A stretch of DNA of 64,000 nt from Sulfurirhabdus autotrophica (GCF_004346685.1 NZ_SMCO01000001.1:372001-436000), one strand, 5' to 3'. Positions 1 to 9,309 are shown, counted from the stretch's first letter. The notes: generated from the letters alone by a model not told the origin. Numbers and translations: made by a program.

Positions 1-57
1 CAGTTCAAAATATTAGCAAACGGCAAGTCTGCCACAAGCGGGCCCGCTTCGCCATTG

Positions 58-477
58 TTATTCCCCAATTAGATGCAATAACACATGCCGTCGCTGTGAT
101 TCGGTTCGATGTTCATACAGGTAAACCCCCTGCCAGGTACCTAATGCAGGTTTTCCCGCAACGACCGGAATCGACAAATGGGTTTGGGTCAAAGCAGCCC
201 TCACATGGGCAGGCATATCGTCCGGCCCTTCCAGAACGTGACTGTAGATGGGATCGCCTTCCGGTACCAAACGAGAAAAAAACCGTTCCAGATCGGTCTG
301 CACATCAGGATCATAATTTTCCTGTATCAGCAGGCTGGCAGAAGTGTGTTTCACAAAAATCGTCAGCAGACCCATTTGCAGGCCGGATAACTTCACCCAA
401 TGATTTATCTGATCGGTAAAGCTGTAAAGACCTTTCCCTTGTGTATTCATTTCTATCTGATAGGTTGTTTGCCTCAT
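58..477 (-). CDS. yjbQ: YjbQ/UPF0047 family protein
   Basis: A 139-residue protein of the YjbQ (UPF0047) family. Some members show weak thiamine-phosphate synthase activity in vivo, but the physiological role is not settled. The family core is visible: FVKHTSASLLIQENYDPDV, then DDMPAHVRAAL, then GTWQGVYLYEHR. The His and Asp/Glu residues of these blocks line the presumed active site. The reading frame is open up to 636, but homology starts at the ATG at 477 (MRQTTYQIEMNT), and the length then fits the usual 135-140 residues. It lies 162 bp downstream of the amylosucrase gene on the same strand and may be its last operon partner. Confidence 0.88.
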   Translation of the reverse strand: MRQTTYQIEMNTQGKGLYSFTDQINHWVKLSGLQMGLLTIFVKHTSASLLIQENYDPDVQTDLERFFSRLVPEGDPIYSHVLEGPDDMPAHVRAALTQTHLSIPVVAGKPALGTWQGVYLYEHRTESQRRHVLLHLIGE

Positions 478-639
478 GAAGATAAATCTGAAATTTGAAT
501 AAACACTTTGTATTTTCCTCTGAAATATTCGCAAGTTGCAACTTATCTTCAAATCAGAAAGATATTTTCGATTAGCAGCTTGGAAATTTGATAATGCTTG
601 AAGGAGGTTTGAAGAACTCGTCGCCAAACATCCCAAATT

Positions 640-2592
640 TTACTCGGTGAGCCAATAACAAGACAATGGCAGTAGAACAATTTCATCATTTTCAACTGCA
701 ATATGCTCTCCTGTGCAGAGGTCGTTCATGCCATCGAGTTGAAAGAAACCATAGGCTCTTAAAGCCCCGACAGGGAGCGTTTGCGCTTCAGCATTAAAGT
801 TCGCAGCAACTAACACTCTATTGCGATTGTTTTGCGGTTCAGTCCGGGAAAAAACCAGTAAATTCGGATTGTCGACTTTCAACAATTGGCGATTGTCAAA
901 ATCCGCAAACGCTATGGTTTCTTTACGTAATGCGATCAATTTTTTAATTGCACTGAATATCCGATTCTCCACCGTGCCAGCCTGGTGGCGTTTTTCTGAT
1001 TTGTTCCAGTCAAAATGTGAGCGATGCACCCACCGATTGTCTTCTCGCTTAGAGGGTTCTGCGAGATATTCCAGACTATTGAGCATGCCAATTGCGTCTC
1101 CATAATAGAGTAAGGGTATACCGCCAAATGAGAGAATCATGCTATGCAACAACACGATAGTCTTGATTGCTGCATCGATGGCTTCTGGATCTTGCGCTTC
1201 CAGTGCAGACTCTAACCCTACCAATGAAGCGAGAGAACCGGAAATACGTGCATCGCCGGTCTTGGGATTTTCGCCAAACGGCAGGCCTTTGGCAGATGAA
1301 CCTGTGAATCGCCCCGTAAAATAATCAATCAGAAAACGCCGGTGCTGAGCCGGGTCATATCCAGCCAGGCTGACATCGTGATCGTCAAAGCCCAAACCGA
1401 TGTCGTCGTGACAGCGCACGTAATTAAGCCATGTTGCTCGTTCCAATTTGTTTGGCAGGTTTTTGATTCCCTGATTGAGCAAAGCTGCATTCTTTGTCGC
1501 AACGGCATCCCAGAGCAACGCCATAAATGTGGCGTTGTAAGCTATTTCGCACTCTTTAGCATTGATTGCATCCTCGCCGAAATATTTGGATATTTCGCTT
1601 GGCGAAACAATCGCCTCCGCTATGAATAACACGCCCGGCGCTGTCACCTGACAGCAATCCTTCATTAATTGCAAGATAAGATGAGCTTCACGTTCATTCT
1701 GGCAGGCGCTGCCCATTTTTTTCCATAAAAATGCTACAGCATCCAGACGAAGTATATCTACACCCTTGTTTGCCCAAAACAGGATGATATCGATCATTTC
1801 TATCAGCACTGCCGGATTGCGATAGTTCAAATCCCACTGATAGCTATGAAACACTGTCATCACCCATTTACCTAATTCTTCATCCCAAGTGAAGTTACCA
1901 GGTGAAGTGGCCGGAAATATTTCAGGCATGGCTTCTTCATAAATGTCCGGAATTTCCCGATCATCGAATACGTAGTAATAGTCCTGATATTTTTTGTCGC
2001 CTTTACGGGCTTTTGTGGCCCATTCGTGTTCGTTTGAAGTATGGTTAACTACAATATCCAGCACCAGCAACATATCGCGTTTCTTGAGCGTAGCAGCAAG
2101 CTCTTCAACTTCCTCCGTTGTGCCGAAGCACGGGTCTACCTTGCTATAATCACGCACTGCATAACCACCATCGCTATGGTCAGGCGGACAATCAAGAATA
2201 GGCATAATATGCAGCATGTTCACCCCCAGTTCCTGAAGGTATGGAAGCTTTGTGCGCAAACCTTTTAAGTCTCCGGCAAAACGGTCACAGTAAAGCGCCA
2301 TTCCCACCCATTTCTGGCTTAAAAACCAGTTGTAATCCTGTTCGCGAGCCAGATCAGATTTGCGCAAATTGGGTGATCTTTCAATGTAGCGAAGTGCCAA
2401 TGTTTCAACCAGTTCGAGCATTTGTTGCTTGAAATCAGGTCGATTACCATACAGTAAATTGAACAGCGAATGAATGGCGTAAAAATTTGCACCGAGCCGG
2501 GTGTAAAAATGCCGTAACCGCATGTTCCCGATTTCAGGTTTGAGCTTATGCAGAATTTCATTCAATAATGCGTGTGAAGCTTGTTCGTACAT
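640..2592 (-). CDS. ams: Amylosucrase (GH13 family)
   Basis: A 650-residue glycoside hydrolase family 13 enzyme that best fits amylosucrase, which makes alpha-1,4-glucan from sucrose and releases fructose. The N-terminal helical region (about 1-90) is typical of amylosucrases. The TIM barrel then shows DIVVNHTSNEHEW, the nucleophile in ILRLDAVAF (Asp284), the acid/base in FIAEAI (Glu326) and the transition-state Asp in VRCHDDIG (396-397). These positions nearly match the Neisseria polysaccharea enzyme (286, 328, 393). The start has an AGGA Shine-Dalgarno 6 bp upstream. It lies 78 bp downstream of the formaldehyde-oxidation genes on the same strand. A sucrose hydrolase of the same subfamily is the main alternative; which one it is needs an assay. 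Confidence 0.85.
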   Translation of the reverse strand: MYEQASHALLNEILHKLKPEIGNMRLRHFYTRLGANFYAIHSLFNLLYGNRPDFKQQMLELVETLALRYIERSPNLRKSDLAREQDYNWFLSQKWVGMALYCDRFAGDLKGLRTKLPYLQELGVNMLHIMPILDCPPDHSDGGYAVRDYSKVDPCFGTTEEVEELAATLKKRDMLLVLDIVVNHTSNEHEWATKARKGDKKYQDYYYVFDDREIPDIYEEAMPEIFPATSPGNFTWDEELGKWVMTVFHSYQWDLNYRNPAVLIEMIDIILFWANKGVDILRLDAVAFLWKKMGSACQNEREAHLILQLMKDCCQVTAPGVLFIAEAIVSPSEISKYFGEDAINAKECEIAYNATFMALLWDAVATKNAALLNQGIKNLPNKLERATWLNYVRCHDDIGLGFDDHDVSLAGYDPAQHRRFLIDYFTGRFTGSSAKGLPFGENPKTGDARISGSLASLVGLESALEAQDPEAIDAAIKTIVLLHSMILSFGGIPLLYYGDAIGMLNSLEYLAEPSKREDNRWVHRSHFDWNKSEKRHQAGTVENRIFSAIKKLIALRKETIAFADFDNRQLLKVDNPNLLVFSRTEPQNNRNRVLVAANFNAEAQTLPVGALRAYGFFQLDGMNDLCTGEHIAVENDEIVLLPLSCYWLTE

Positions 2593-2670
2593 ACATATCC
2601 TATGAATTTACTCAGACGTGACGTTTAGTTATATCAATATTCCGCAGACTTATTACTATTCCCATTTATC

Positions 2671-3516
2671 TTACTTATTCAAATTCTGATGGTGAAAAGC
2701 AATATGGTCTTCCATGAAAGTGGAAATAAAATAGTAACTATGGTCATATCCAGCATGTCGTCGAAGCGTAAGCGGCTGTTGAGCTGTTTGGCATGCAGAT
2801 TCCAGATCATGTGGTCGCAATTGTTCTTCAAGAAACTTATCGCTCAGCCCCTGATCTACCAATATACCTTGCGGATAGGGTATAATTGATTGTTTTATCA
2901 ATTCACTGGCGTCATATTGCCGCCAGCTAGCTTCATCGGCGCCCAAATAGGTTGAAAATGCCTTTTGCCCCCAAGGACAATTTACAGGTGAAGCAATGGG
3001 TGCAAAAGCAGACACCGAAGCATAGATTTCAGGATTGCGAAGGGCCAGCACTAATGCCCCATGTCCACCCATCGAGTGGCCAAATATACCTAACCGATCT
3101 GAACGAGCTGGAAAAGATTGTAATATTAATGCTCGAAGTTCATGCACCACATACGATTCCATTCTGAAATGCGCAGACCATGGCGATTGCATTGCATCAA
3201 CATAAAACCCTGCCCCGGTGCCAATATCCCAACTATCGGCCTCACCCGGAATGCCCGTATCGCGAGGACTGGTATCAGGTGCAACCAGCATTAATCCGTG
3301 GTGCGCGGCATAACGCTGTGCGCCAGATTTGATCATGAAAGTTTCTTCGGTACAGGTTAACCCCGCAAGAAAAAACAGAACGGGAACCTTCCTTTCTTTG
3401 GCTTGTGGCGGCTGATAGACAGCGAACCGCATTGGTAGACCAATTTCGGTAGACGCATGCCGATAAAAACCTTGTACGCCACCAAAACAGGCGTGCTCAC
3501 TGATACATTCCAGCAT
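2671..3516 (-). CDS. fghA: S-formylglutathione hydrolase
   Basis: A 281-residue esterase-D type alpha/beta hydrolase. It hydrolyses S-formylglutathione to formate and glutathione, the second step of glutathione-dependent formaldehyde oxidation. Visible signatures are FFLAGLTCTEETF near the oxyanion hole, SPRDTGIPGEADSWDIGTGA, the nucleophile elbow GHSMGGHGAL and the C-terminal GYDHSYYFI with the catalytic His. The frame is open to 3561, but the ATG at 3516 (MLECISEHACFGG) matches the family N-terminus. It starts 10 bp after the stop of the formaldehyde dehydrogenase gene, so the two are surely co-transcribed. Confidence 0.95.
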   Translation of the reverse strand: MLECISEHACFGGVQGFYRHASTEIGLPMRFAVYQPPQAKERKVPVLFFLAGLTCTEETFMIKSGAQRYAAHHGLMLVAPDTSPRDTGIPGEADSWDIGTGAGFYVDAMQSPWSAHFRMESYVVHELRALILQSFPARSDRLGIFGHSMGGHGALVLALRNPEIYASVSAFAPIASPVNCPWGQKAFSTYLGADEASWRQYDASELIKQSIIPYPQGILVDQGLSDKFLEEQLRPHDLESACQTAQQPLTLRRHAGYDHSYYFISTFMEDHIAFHHQNLNK

Positions 3517-3526
3517 AAAAACCGCC

Positions 3527-4633
3527 CTAGTAAATAACGACAGAGCGAATTGACTCGCCACTTTTCATCAAATCGAAGCCTTCATTGATTTGCTCAAGAC
3601 TTAATCGGTGAGTAATCATGTCGTCAATATTGATTCTGCCTTCCATGTACCAATCCACAATTTTCGGAACGTCTGTGCGTCCGCGCGCACCACCAAAAGC
3701 CGAACCCTTCCAAACACGCCCAGTGACTAACTGAAAAGGGCGAGTACTAATCTCCTCCCCTGCAGCTGCAACGCCGATAATAATCGACTGCCCCCAGCCC
3801 TTATGTGTGCACTCGAGCGCCTGGCGCATGACCTTCACATTACCGATACATTCAAAACTGTAATCAGCACCTCCATCAGTCAATTCGATAATTCGATCAA
3901 CGACGTTTTCGACTTCATGGGGATTAATAAAATGCGTCATGCCAAATTTACGTGCCAATTCTTGCCGGTTAGGATTGATATCAACACCGATTATCTTTCC
4001 CGCACCCACCATTTTTGCACCCTGGATAACATTGAGTCCAATACCGCCTAAACCAAACACTACAACGTTCGCGCCAGCCTCAACCTTAGCCGTAAAAATG
4101 ACCGCACCTAAACCTGTAGTTACGCCACAGCCAATATAACAAACCTTGTCAAAGGGAGCATCTTCGCGGATTTTTGCCAATGCTATTTCCGGCACTACGG
4201 TGTAATTGGAAAAAGTAGATGTGCCCATGTAATGATATATGGGACGACCATCAATGGAGAAACGAGATGTGGCATCCGGCATCAGCCCTTTACCCTGAGT
4301 CGATCTGATTGCCTGACAAAGATTCGTCTTTTGTGAAAGACAGAATTTGCACTCCCTGCACTCAGGCGTGTACAAGGGAATCACATGATCACCCTTTTTT
4401 AAGGAGCGCACATTTTTTCCTACATCCACTACAATCCCCGCCCCTTCGTGCCCTAGAATTGAGGGAAAAATCCCTTCCGGATCAACGCCTGAATGGGTGT
4501 AATAATCGGTATGGCAAATTCCCGTTGCTTTCAGCTCAACCAGCACCTCACCTTCCTGCGGGCCTTGCAGATCTACTGTTTCAATAGTGAGTAGGGTGCC
4601 TGCTTTCCAGGATATAGCTGCTTTTGTTTTCAT
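3527..4633 (-). CDS. frmA: S-(hydroxymethyl)glutathione dehydrogenase
   Basis: A 368-residue class III zinc alcohol dehydrogenase. It oxidises S-hydroxymethylglutathione, formed from formaldehyde and glutathione, to S-formylglutathione with NAD+. The catalytic zinc site is seen in GICHTDYY (Cys40) and GHEGAG (His62, Glu63). The structural zinc is held by four Cys in CRECKFC (92, 95, 98) and Cys106. The Rossmann glycines are in [10 protein letters not shown]. The frame runs up to 4723, but the ATG at 4633 has a GGAG ribosome site and gives the normal length. It heads an apparent minus-strand operon with S-formylglutathione hydrolase, amylosucrase and perhaps yjbQ. Confidence 0.95.
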   Translation of the reverse strand: MKTKAAISWKAGTLLTIETVDLQGPQEGEVLVELKATGICHTDYYTHSGVDPEGIFPSILGHEGAGIVVDVGKNVRSLKKGDHVIPLYTPECRECKFCLSQKTNLCQAIRSTQGKGLMPDATSRFSIDGRPIYHYMGTSTFSNYTVVPEIALAKIREDAPFDKVCYIGCGVTTGLGAVIFTAKVEAGANVVVFGLGGIGLNVIQGAKMVGAGKIIGVDINPNRQELARKFGMTHFINPHEVENVVDRIIELTDGGADYSFECIGNVKVMRQALECTHKGWGQSIIIGVAAAGEEISTRPFQLVTGRVWKGSAFGGARGRTDVPKIVDWYMEGRINIDDMITHRLSLEQINEGFDLMKSGESIRSVVIY

Positions 4634-5031
4634 TATTACTCCATCAATAAGTACGGGGAACCTTCTGCACTGACGTAATGTAAAAATATTCGCAGAATGC
4701 GGCGCTTGGCATAGATATAGCACAGTCTAATTAAAACATTCGGAGACTTGCACTAAAATGAGGAATCTATCTAATACAAGTTTGCCACAAGCCACTAACT
4801 GAGCCAAATTTATATAACAGACACATCAAAAGGTCGAAATATTGAATCCATTGTTATTTCAAGCAATGCCACCAGCCGCATCAAATTGTGATGCCATAAT
4901 ACAAATTAACTGACTTGCATCAACCAAAATAATAATGTTAACCTTTAACTCGGCTAATCAACCTGAACAAAATTCAGGATTACGCGTCCAACCGAGTCCC
5001 AATGCTACGCTTCTCAGGATAAGGAAACACC
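4634..5031. other. Intergenic region, no gene seen
   Basis: About 400 bp between the divergent formaldehyde dehydrogenase and DUF3096 genes. It is AT-rich and should hold promoters for both directions, but I could not pick a clear -35/-10 pair. No RNA gene or repeat is apparent. Confidence 0.5.
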
Positions 5032-5184
5032 ATGAATTTGCACCTGAACTTTGGCCCACTCGCAGCATTAATCGCAGGCATTCTTATTTTGTTAATGCCC
5101 AGAATGCTTAACCTGATTGTTGCTATTTATTTGATTATTATCGGCTTGGCAGGCCTCTTTGGCACTCGCCTTTTTAACTTTTAA
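5032..5184 (+). CDS. DUF3096 small membrane protein
   Basis: A 50-residue hydrophobic protein beginning MNLHLNFGPLAALIAGILIL and ending FGTRLFNF. It matches the DUF3096 pattern: a short N-terminus, a first membrane segment with IAGILILLMPR, and a second with VAIYLIIIGLAGL. A good AAGGA Shine-Dalgarno sits 8 bp before the ATG. It lies 45 bp upstream of the OmpA-type lipoprotein gene on the same strand, so both are probably expressed together. The function of DUF3096 is unknown to me. Confidence 0.85.
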   Translation: MNLHLNFGPLAALIAGILILLMPRMLNLIVAIYLIIIGLAGLFGTRLFNF

Positions 5185-5229
5185 TCATTAAGTAACCACA
5201 AATCAGTTAACCCTAAATGGAGAACCATA

Positions 5230-5883
5230 ATGCGTAAACTCATTATAAGCATCTTCGCCGCTACCCTCGCACTCACAGGCTGTGCAAACATGTCAGAAAC
5301 CCAACGCGGAACAGCGACAGGCGCTGGAATTGGAGCAGGTCTTGGCGCGATTCTGGGCGCAACTACCGGTGACGGTGGTGGTGGCCGTGCAGCAACAGGT
5401 GCTGCATTAGGTGGTATTGCTGGTGCAGTTGCTGGTAATGTATGGTCTACCCGAATGGAAAAACAGAAACAGGATATGGAACAAGCCACACAGGGAACAG
5501 GCGTACAAGTCAGCCAGACTGCGGATAACCGTTTGAAACTGGACATCCCTAGCGACATCTCATTTGATACCGGCCGCTCAGATATCAAATCAAATTTCCG
5601 CCCTATTCTGGATAAATTTGCTGCAAGCCTGGCCGACAATCCGGCAACCATGGTCACTATCGTCGGCCATACAGACAACACTGGCAGCGATGCTATCAAC
5701 GACCCACTTTCCGTTGAACGCGCGACTCGCACACGCGATTACTTAACAACAAGAGGTGTCGCCCCTGCACGATTCACTATAAACGGCCGAGGTTCACATG
5801 AGCCAGTCGCTTCTAATGATACAAGCGCTGGCCGCGCCCAAAACCGTCGTGTAGAAATTTACGTCGCTGAGACGAAACGATAA
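5230..5883 (+). CDS. OmpA-family outer-membrane lipoprotein
   Basis: A 217-residue lipoprotein of the YiaD type. The signal peptide ends in the lipobox LTGC (Cys18). A glycine-rich stretch follows (about 29-72: GAGIGAGLGAILG, GGIAGAVAG), a glycine-zipper module thought to pack in or against the membrane. The C-terminal OmpA domain (about 95-215) carries VGHTDNTGS, PLSVERATRTRDYL and GRAQNRRVEI. These include the Asp and Arg positions that bind diaminopimelate in peptidoglycan. It likely tethers the outer membrane to the cell wall. It follows the DUF3096 gene closely and is followed by a large stem-loop. Confidence 0.9.
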   Translation: MRKLIISIFAATLALTGCANMSETQRGTATGAGIGAGLGAILGATTGDGGGGRAATGAALGGIAGAVAGNVWSTRMEKQKQDMEQATQGTGVQVSQTADNRLKLDIPSDISFDTGRSDIKSNFRPILDKFAASLADNPATMVTIVGHTDNTGSDAINDPLSVERATRTRDYLTTRGVAPARFTINGRGSHEPVASNDTSAGRAQNRRVEIYVAETKR

Positions 5884-5900
5884 AAATTCACTGCTTTACG

Positions 5901-5932
5901 GACAGCACTTGCATACATATACAAGTGCTGTC
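5901..5932 (+). terminator. Stem-loop after the OmpA lipoprotein gene
   Basis: Perfect 11-bp arms GACAGCACTTG and CAAGTGCTGTC enclose a 10-nt loop. It lies 17 bp after the stop codon. No T-run follows, so it may be a weak terminator or an mRNA-stabilising 3' structure rather than a classical intrinsic terminator. Confidence 0.5.
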
Positions 5933-6130
5933 ACGCAGTAAAATAACTGACAAAAGCATGAATCGTTAGATACACTGCTGCACAGGGTCACACTATCCCC
6001 TCTAAAATCAAAAGGCTTCCAATTCCGGTTTTAAACGGCAAATTTACAACGCGCATATTGGCCAGCACATATTACAAGCCAACCATGCCGCCTATGTTAA
6101 ACTTTGCACAGCTATCTGACTGGAACTTCC

Positions 6131-7159
6131 GTGCATTGCCATTTACTTATCCCCAACCTTTTTCTCACACTTCCATCTGGCCATGACCCTTTTCAGGGCT
6201 TGCATCTACCCTGCTTAAAAACTTTGTTGGGTAAAAGCTCACAACAACCCCCAACAAATCAAAGCATGGAAGCTTGGCTATGTGAGATTTTCGGAATTGA
6301 AAAGCAACAAGACTGGCCTGTTGCACCGCTAACACTTACTACAGATGGAGGTATGCCAGAGCAATATTACTGGTTGAGAGCAGATCCGGTGCATTTGCGC
6401 GTACAACGCGACCAGATTATTCTTGCAGACAGTGGCACATTAACCATAACGCAAAACGAGGCCGATGCACTGACCGAATCACTCAATCGCCATTTTGAAC
6501 AGGATGGGATGCTGTTTTACGGGCTAAGGCCTGATCGCTGGTATCTCCGGCTCACCACCCCTCCTGCAATACAAACCCATATGCTGCCAGAGGTTGCCGG
6601 GAATAATATTGACGAGTTGTTGCCTTTTGGTCCCGAAGGTATGCGCTGGCACGGTCTTTTCAACGAAATCCAAATGTTATTTCACGATCACCCTGTTAAT
6701 GAACAACGGGAAATGCAGGGTGAAATGCCTATTAACAGCGTCTGGATATGGGGAGGCGGCATTTTACCCAGCGTTCAAAAAACACCTTTCTCAAGCATCT
6801 GGTGTAATGATAATTTTGCCCGTACATTGGCGCATATTACACAAACAAAATTTTCCAACTTACCTGAAAATGGTACTGCATTCCTTGAACAGACCGACAA
6901 GGAGGGAAAATGCCTCATCGTACTGGATATTCTTCGCGGTGCCGGGCAATATGGGGATGTGTACGGCTGGCAGGAAGGCATGCAATCACTGGAACAGCAG
7001 TGGTTCTCTCCCCTGCTTCAGGCACTGAAAAACAGAAACTTGACTGCGTTAACTATTCATGCCGGAGCCGGCAAAGAAATTCGGACATTTACACTTGCTC
7101 CTAGCGATTTGTGGAAAATATGGCGTCGAAATAAACCACTTAAGTCCTACATGGAATAA
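6131..7159 (+). CDS. RpfE-type regulatory / phosphoglycerate-mutase-like protein
   Basis: A 342-residue protein of the betaproteobacterial family annotated as regulatory protein, RpfE type (COG4255). It has distant similarity to alkaline-phosphatase-fold phosphoglycerate mutases. Its molecular function is not established. Diagnostic features are the N-terminus HCHLLIPNLF, QYYWLRADPVHLRVQRDQ in the middle and NSVWIWGGGILP near residue 220. The frame also has a TTG at 6104. I prefer the GTG at 6131 because homologues start directly with a similar HLLIP block, though the ribosome site is weak. It sits 8 bp before recJ, its normal neighbour in betaproteobacteria. Confidence 0.8.
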   Translation: MHCHLLIPNLFLTLPSGHDPFQGLHLPCLKTLLGKSSQQPPTNQSMEAWLCEIFGIEKQQDWPVAPLTLTTDGGMPEQYYWLRADPVHLRVQRDQIILADSGTLTITQNEADALTESLNRHFEQDGMLFYGLRPDRWYLRLTTPPAIQTHMLPEVAGNNIDELLPFGPEGMRWHGLFNEIQMLFHDHPVNEQREMQGEMPINSVWIWGGGILPSVQKTPFSSIWCNDNFARTLAHITQTKFSNLPENGTAFLEQTDKEGKCLIVLDILRGAGQYGDVYGWQEGMQSLEQQWFSPLLQALKNRNLTALTIHAGAGKEIRTFTLAPSDLWKIWRRNKPLKSYME

Positions 7160-7167
7160 TCAACACT

Positions 7168-8862
7168 ATGCCCAAAATTTCAACTCGCAATTATTCAAGC
7201 GAAACAGCTAAGGAATTGACTCAGCAAGGACTGCACCCCGTGTTAGCACGTATTTTTTCTGCCCGCGGCATTATTAGTTCAACGCAGCTTGAAAGTGATT
7301 TAAGTGGCCTGATCCCCCCCAAGCAACTCACTAATACAGAAAAAATGGCGAGTTTGCTGGCTGACGCGATCGAGCAAAAGAAACGACTGATCATCATTGC
7401 GGATTATGACTCTGATGGCGCAACGGCCTGCGCAGTGGCAATCAGAGCATTACGTGAATTTGGTGCCATTGTGGATTACATCGTTCCTAACCGTTTTGAA
7501 TACGGCTATGGACTAACACCTGAAATCGTTCAACTTGCAGCAACAAAGCAGCCGGATATTCTGATAACCGTAGATAACGGCATCGCTAGTGTGGCTGGAG
7601 TTGCAGAAGCCAATCGATTGGGTATGGAAGTACTGGTGACTGATCATCACTTACCCGGAAACGAACTACCGAAAGCTGCATGCATAGTCAATCCAAATCA
7701 GCCCGGCTGCCCTTTTCCCAGTAAAAATCTGGCGGGAGTAGGCGTAATATTTTACGTCATGCTGGCCTTACGGGTAGAGCTAAGGAACCGGGGTGTTTTT
7801 GAAAACAAACAGGAACCTAATTTAGGCAACATTCTTGATCTTGTGGCACTGGGAACCGTAGCTGACGTGGTTAAACTGGACGATAACAACCGCATTCTTG
7901 TCCAGCAGGGTTTAAAGCGCATACGTTCCGGTAAGGCCCATGCGGGCATTAAGGCCTTGTATCGCGTTTCTGGCAGAGACTTCCGCAAGGCATCTACCTA
8001 TGACTTGGGCTTTATGCTGGGGCCGAGGCTTAATGCGGCTGGCCGCCTTGATGATATGGCACTGGGGATTGAATGCCTGATTACAGACAATGAATTCCGC
8101 GCGCTGGAAATTGCTCAGAGGCTTGACACATTGAACCGTGAACGACGTGAAATCGAAGCGGATATGCAGCTAAGCGCCCTTGCCGTTCTGGATACCATGG
8201 TAGTAGAAGACAGTTACAGCCTGAGCCTCTATGATCCGGAGTGGCACCAAGGTGTGATTGGCATTCTCGCATCCCGTATTAAAGAAAAATTTCACCGCCC
8301 GGTCATTACATTCGCACCGGGCAACGATGGCGAAATTAAAGGCTCCGGACGTTCCGTTGCAGGTTTGCATTTGCGGGATGCCCTTGATCTGGTTTCAAAA
8401 CGCCATCCTGATCTCATAAGAAAATTTGGTGGCCATGCTTTTGCTGCTGGATTAACCATTATGGCGTCCAGCTTTGACATGTTTACTCAGGCATTTGAAA
8501 AAGTGGCAAGGGAACTGCTTTCACCAAATGATCTGGAGCGCATTATAGAAACAGACGGAAATCTGCTACCCGACGAGATGACCATGGAACTCGCAACGCT
8601 AATAGAGAATCACGTCTGGGGCCAGGGATTCCCTCAACCGACATTTCAGGATGAATTTATCGTTGAGCAGCAGCGACTGGTTGGGGAAAAACATATGAAA
8701 TTACGCCTCAACAATGGCAAGCGCAGCTTTGAAGCCATCCAGTTTTTCAGGGAAAGCCCGGTCCCTGACAAGATTCAGGCCGCCTTTCAGCTAAGTATCA
8801 ATGAGTACAATGGCTCACGCACCTTGCAGTTGATGGTGCAACACTGCGAACCAAGCGAATGA
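7168..8862 (+). CDS. recJ: Single-stranded-DNA-specific exonuclease RecJ
   Basis: A 564-residue 5'-to-3' single-strand DNA exonuclease used in recombination, mismatch repair and stalled-fork processing. The DHH phosphoesterase motifs are intact: IIADYDSDGATACA, ITVDNGI, VTDHHLPG with its DHH triad, and LGPRLNAAGRL. The DHHA1 motif KFGGHAFAAGLT and a C-terminal OB-fold region follow. Length matches the family. In related genomes prfB normally comes next; here a patch of mobile-type DNA separates them. Confidence 0.96.
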   Translation: MPKISTRNYSSETAKELTQQGLHPVLARIFSARGIISSTQLESDLSGLIPPKQLTNTEKMASLLADAIEQKKRLIIIADYDSDGATACAVAIRALREFGAIVDYIVPNRFEYGYGLTPEIVQLAATKQPDILITVDNGIASVAGVAEANRLGMEVLVTDHHLPGNELPKAACIVNPNQPGCPFPSKNLAGVGVIFYVMLALRVELRNRGVFENKQEPNLGNILDLVALGTVADVVKLDDNNRILVQQGLKRIRSGKAHAGIKALYRVSGRDFRKASTYDLGFMLGPRLNAAGRLDDMALGIECLITDNEFRALEIAQRLDTLNRERREIEADMQLSALAVLDTMVVEDSYSLSLYDPEWHQGVIGILASRIKEKFHRPVITFAPGNDGEIKGSGRSVAGLHLRDALDLVSKRHPDLIRKFGGHAFAAGLTIMASSFDMFTQAFEKVARELLSPNDLERIIETDGNLLPDEMTMELATLIENHVWGQGFPQPTFQDEFIVEQQRLVGEKHMKLRLNNGKRSFEAIQFFRESPVPDKIQAAFQLSINEYNGSRTLQLMVQHCEPSE

Positions 8863-8965
8863 CTATATTCAACTGCGTGGCAGATACCGATACTCGCCGA
8901 AAGCAGCCCATCGTAAAAATTGGTGAATTATTCTAACTGACTGTTACTGATTCAACTATCTTATC

Positions 8966-8993
8966 TTGACTTATGTAATCGTTCGATTACAAT
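8966..8993 (+). promoter_or_regulatory. Promoter and palindromic operator of the toxin-antitoxin operon
   Basis: A sigma-70-like promoter reads TTGACT (8966-8971), a 16-bp spacer and TACAAT (8988-8993). A perfect palindrome TGTAATCG-TT-CGATTACA (8974-8991) fills the spacer and overlaps the -10. This is where an autorepressing antitoxin with a helix-turn-helix would be expected to bind. Predicted transcription starts near 9000, at the toxin ATG itself, and no Shine-Dalgarno precedes that ATG. Confidence 0.7.
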
Positions 8994-8999
8994 TAAATC

Positions 9000-9293
9000 A
9001 TGTTCTCGATTAAACCACTTCCTGAATTCACAGTATGGCTCGATGGGCTGACCGACGAGTCTGTACGTGGGGTTGTTGTCGCACGCATTAAGCGCTTGTC
9101 TTTAGGTTTAATGGGCGATGTAGAGCCTGTTGGAGGGGGTGTATCAGAACTTCGCATTCACTTGGGCGCAGGCTGGCGTATTTACTTTACCCAACGTGGA
9201 AAAGAGGTGATCGTGTTATTGGCTGGCGGCTCAAAACGCACCCAGAAAACCGACATCAAGCGAGCCAAAGTCTTGGCTGCGCTGCTGGTTTAG
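9000..9293 (+). CDS. higB: RelE/HigB-type toxin
   Basis: A 97-residue toxin of the RelE/ParE superfamily (phage Gp49/HigB-like group). Members are usually ribosome-dependent mRNA interferases. The core fold pattern is seen in VVARIKRLSLG, GGGVSELRIHLGAGWRIYFTQRG and VLLAGGSKRTQKTDIKRA. The basic Arg/Lys residues and the aromatic RIYF block fit the active site of this group. No Shine-Dalgarno is visible before the ATG at 9000. The toxin gene comes first and the antitoxin second, as in hig systems, 16 bp apart. The pair lies in a small foreign-looking patch between recJ and prfB. Confidence 0.85.
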   Translation: MFSIKPLPEFTVWLDGLTDESVRGVVVARIKRLSLGLMGDVEPVGGGVSELRIHLGAGWRIYFTQRGKEVIVLLAGGSKRTQKTDIKRAKVLAALLV

Positions 9294-9309
9294 CTATAAG
9301 GAGATAACG

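Noticed and set aside
36-49. Palindrome AAGCGGGCCCGCTT near the left edge as a terminator of yjbQ
   Set aside because: The palindrome is perfect, but no T-run follows on the minus strand and the window edge hides the context.
5181-5732. 183-codon minus-strand reading frame over the OmpA lipoprotein gene
   Set aside because: It is antisense to a certain gene, is Pro/Ala/Val-rich as expected for the complement of a glycine-rich sequence, and matches no family.
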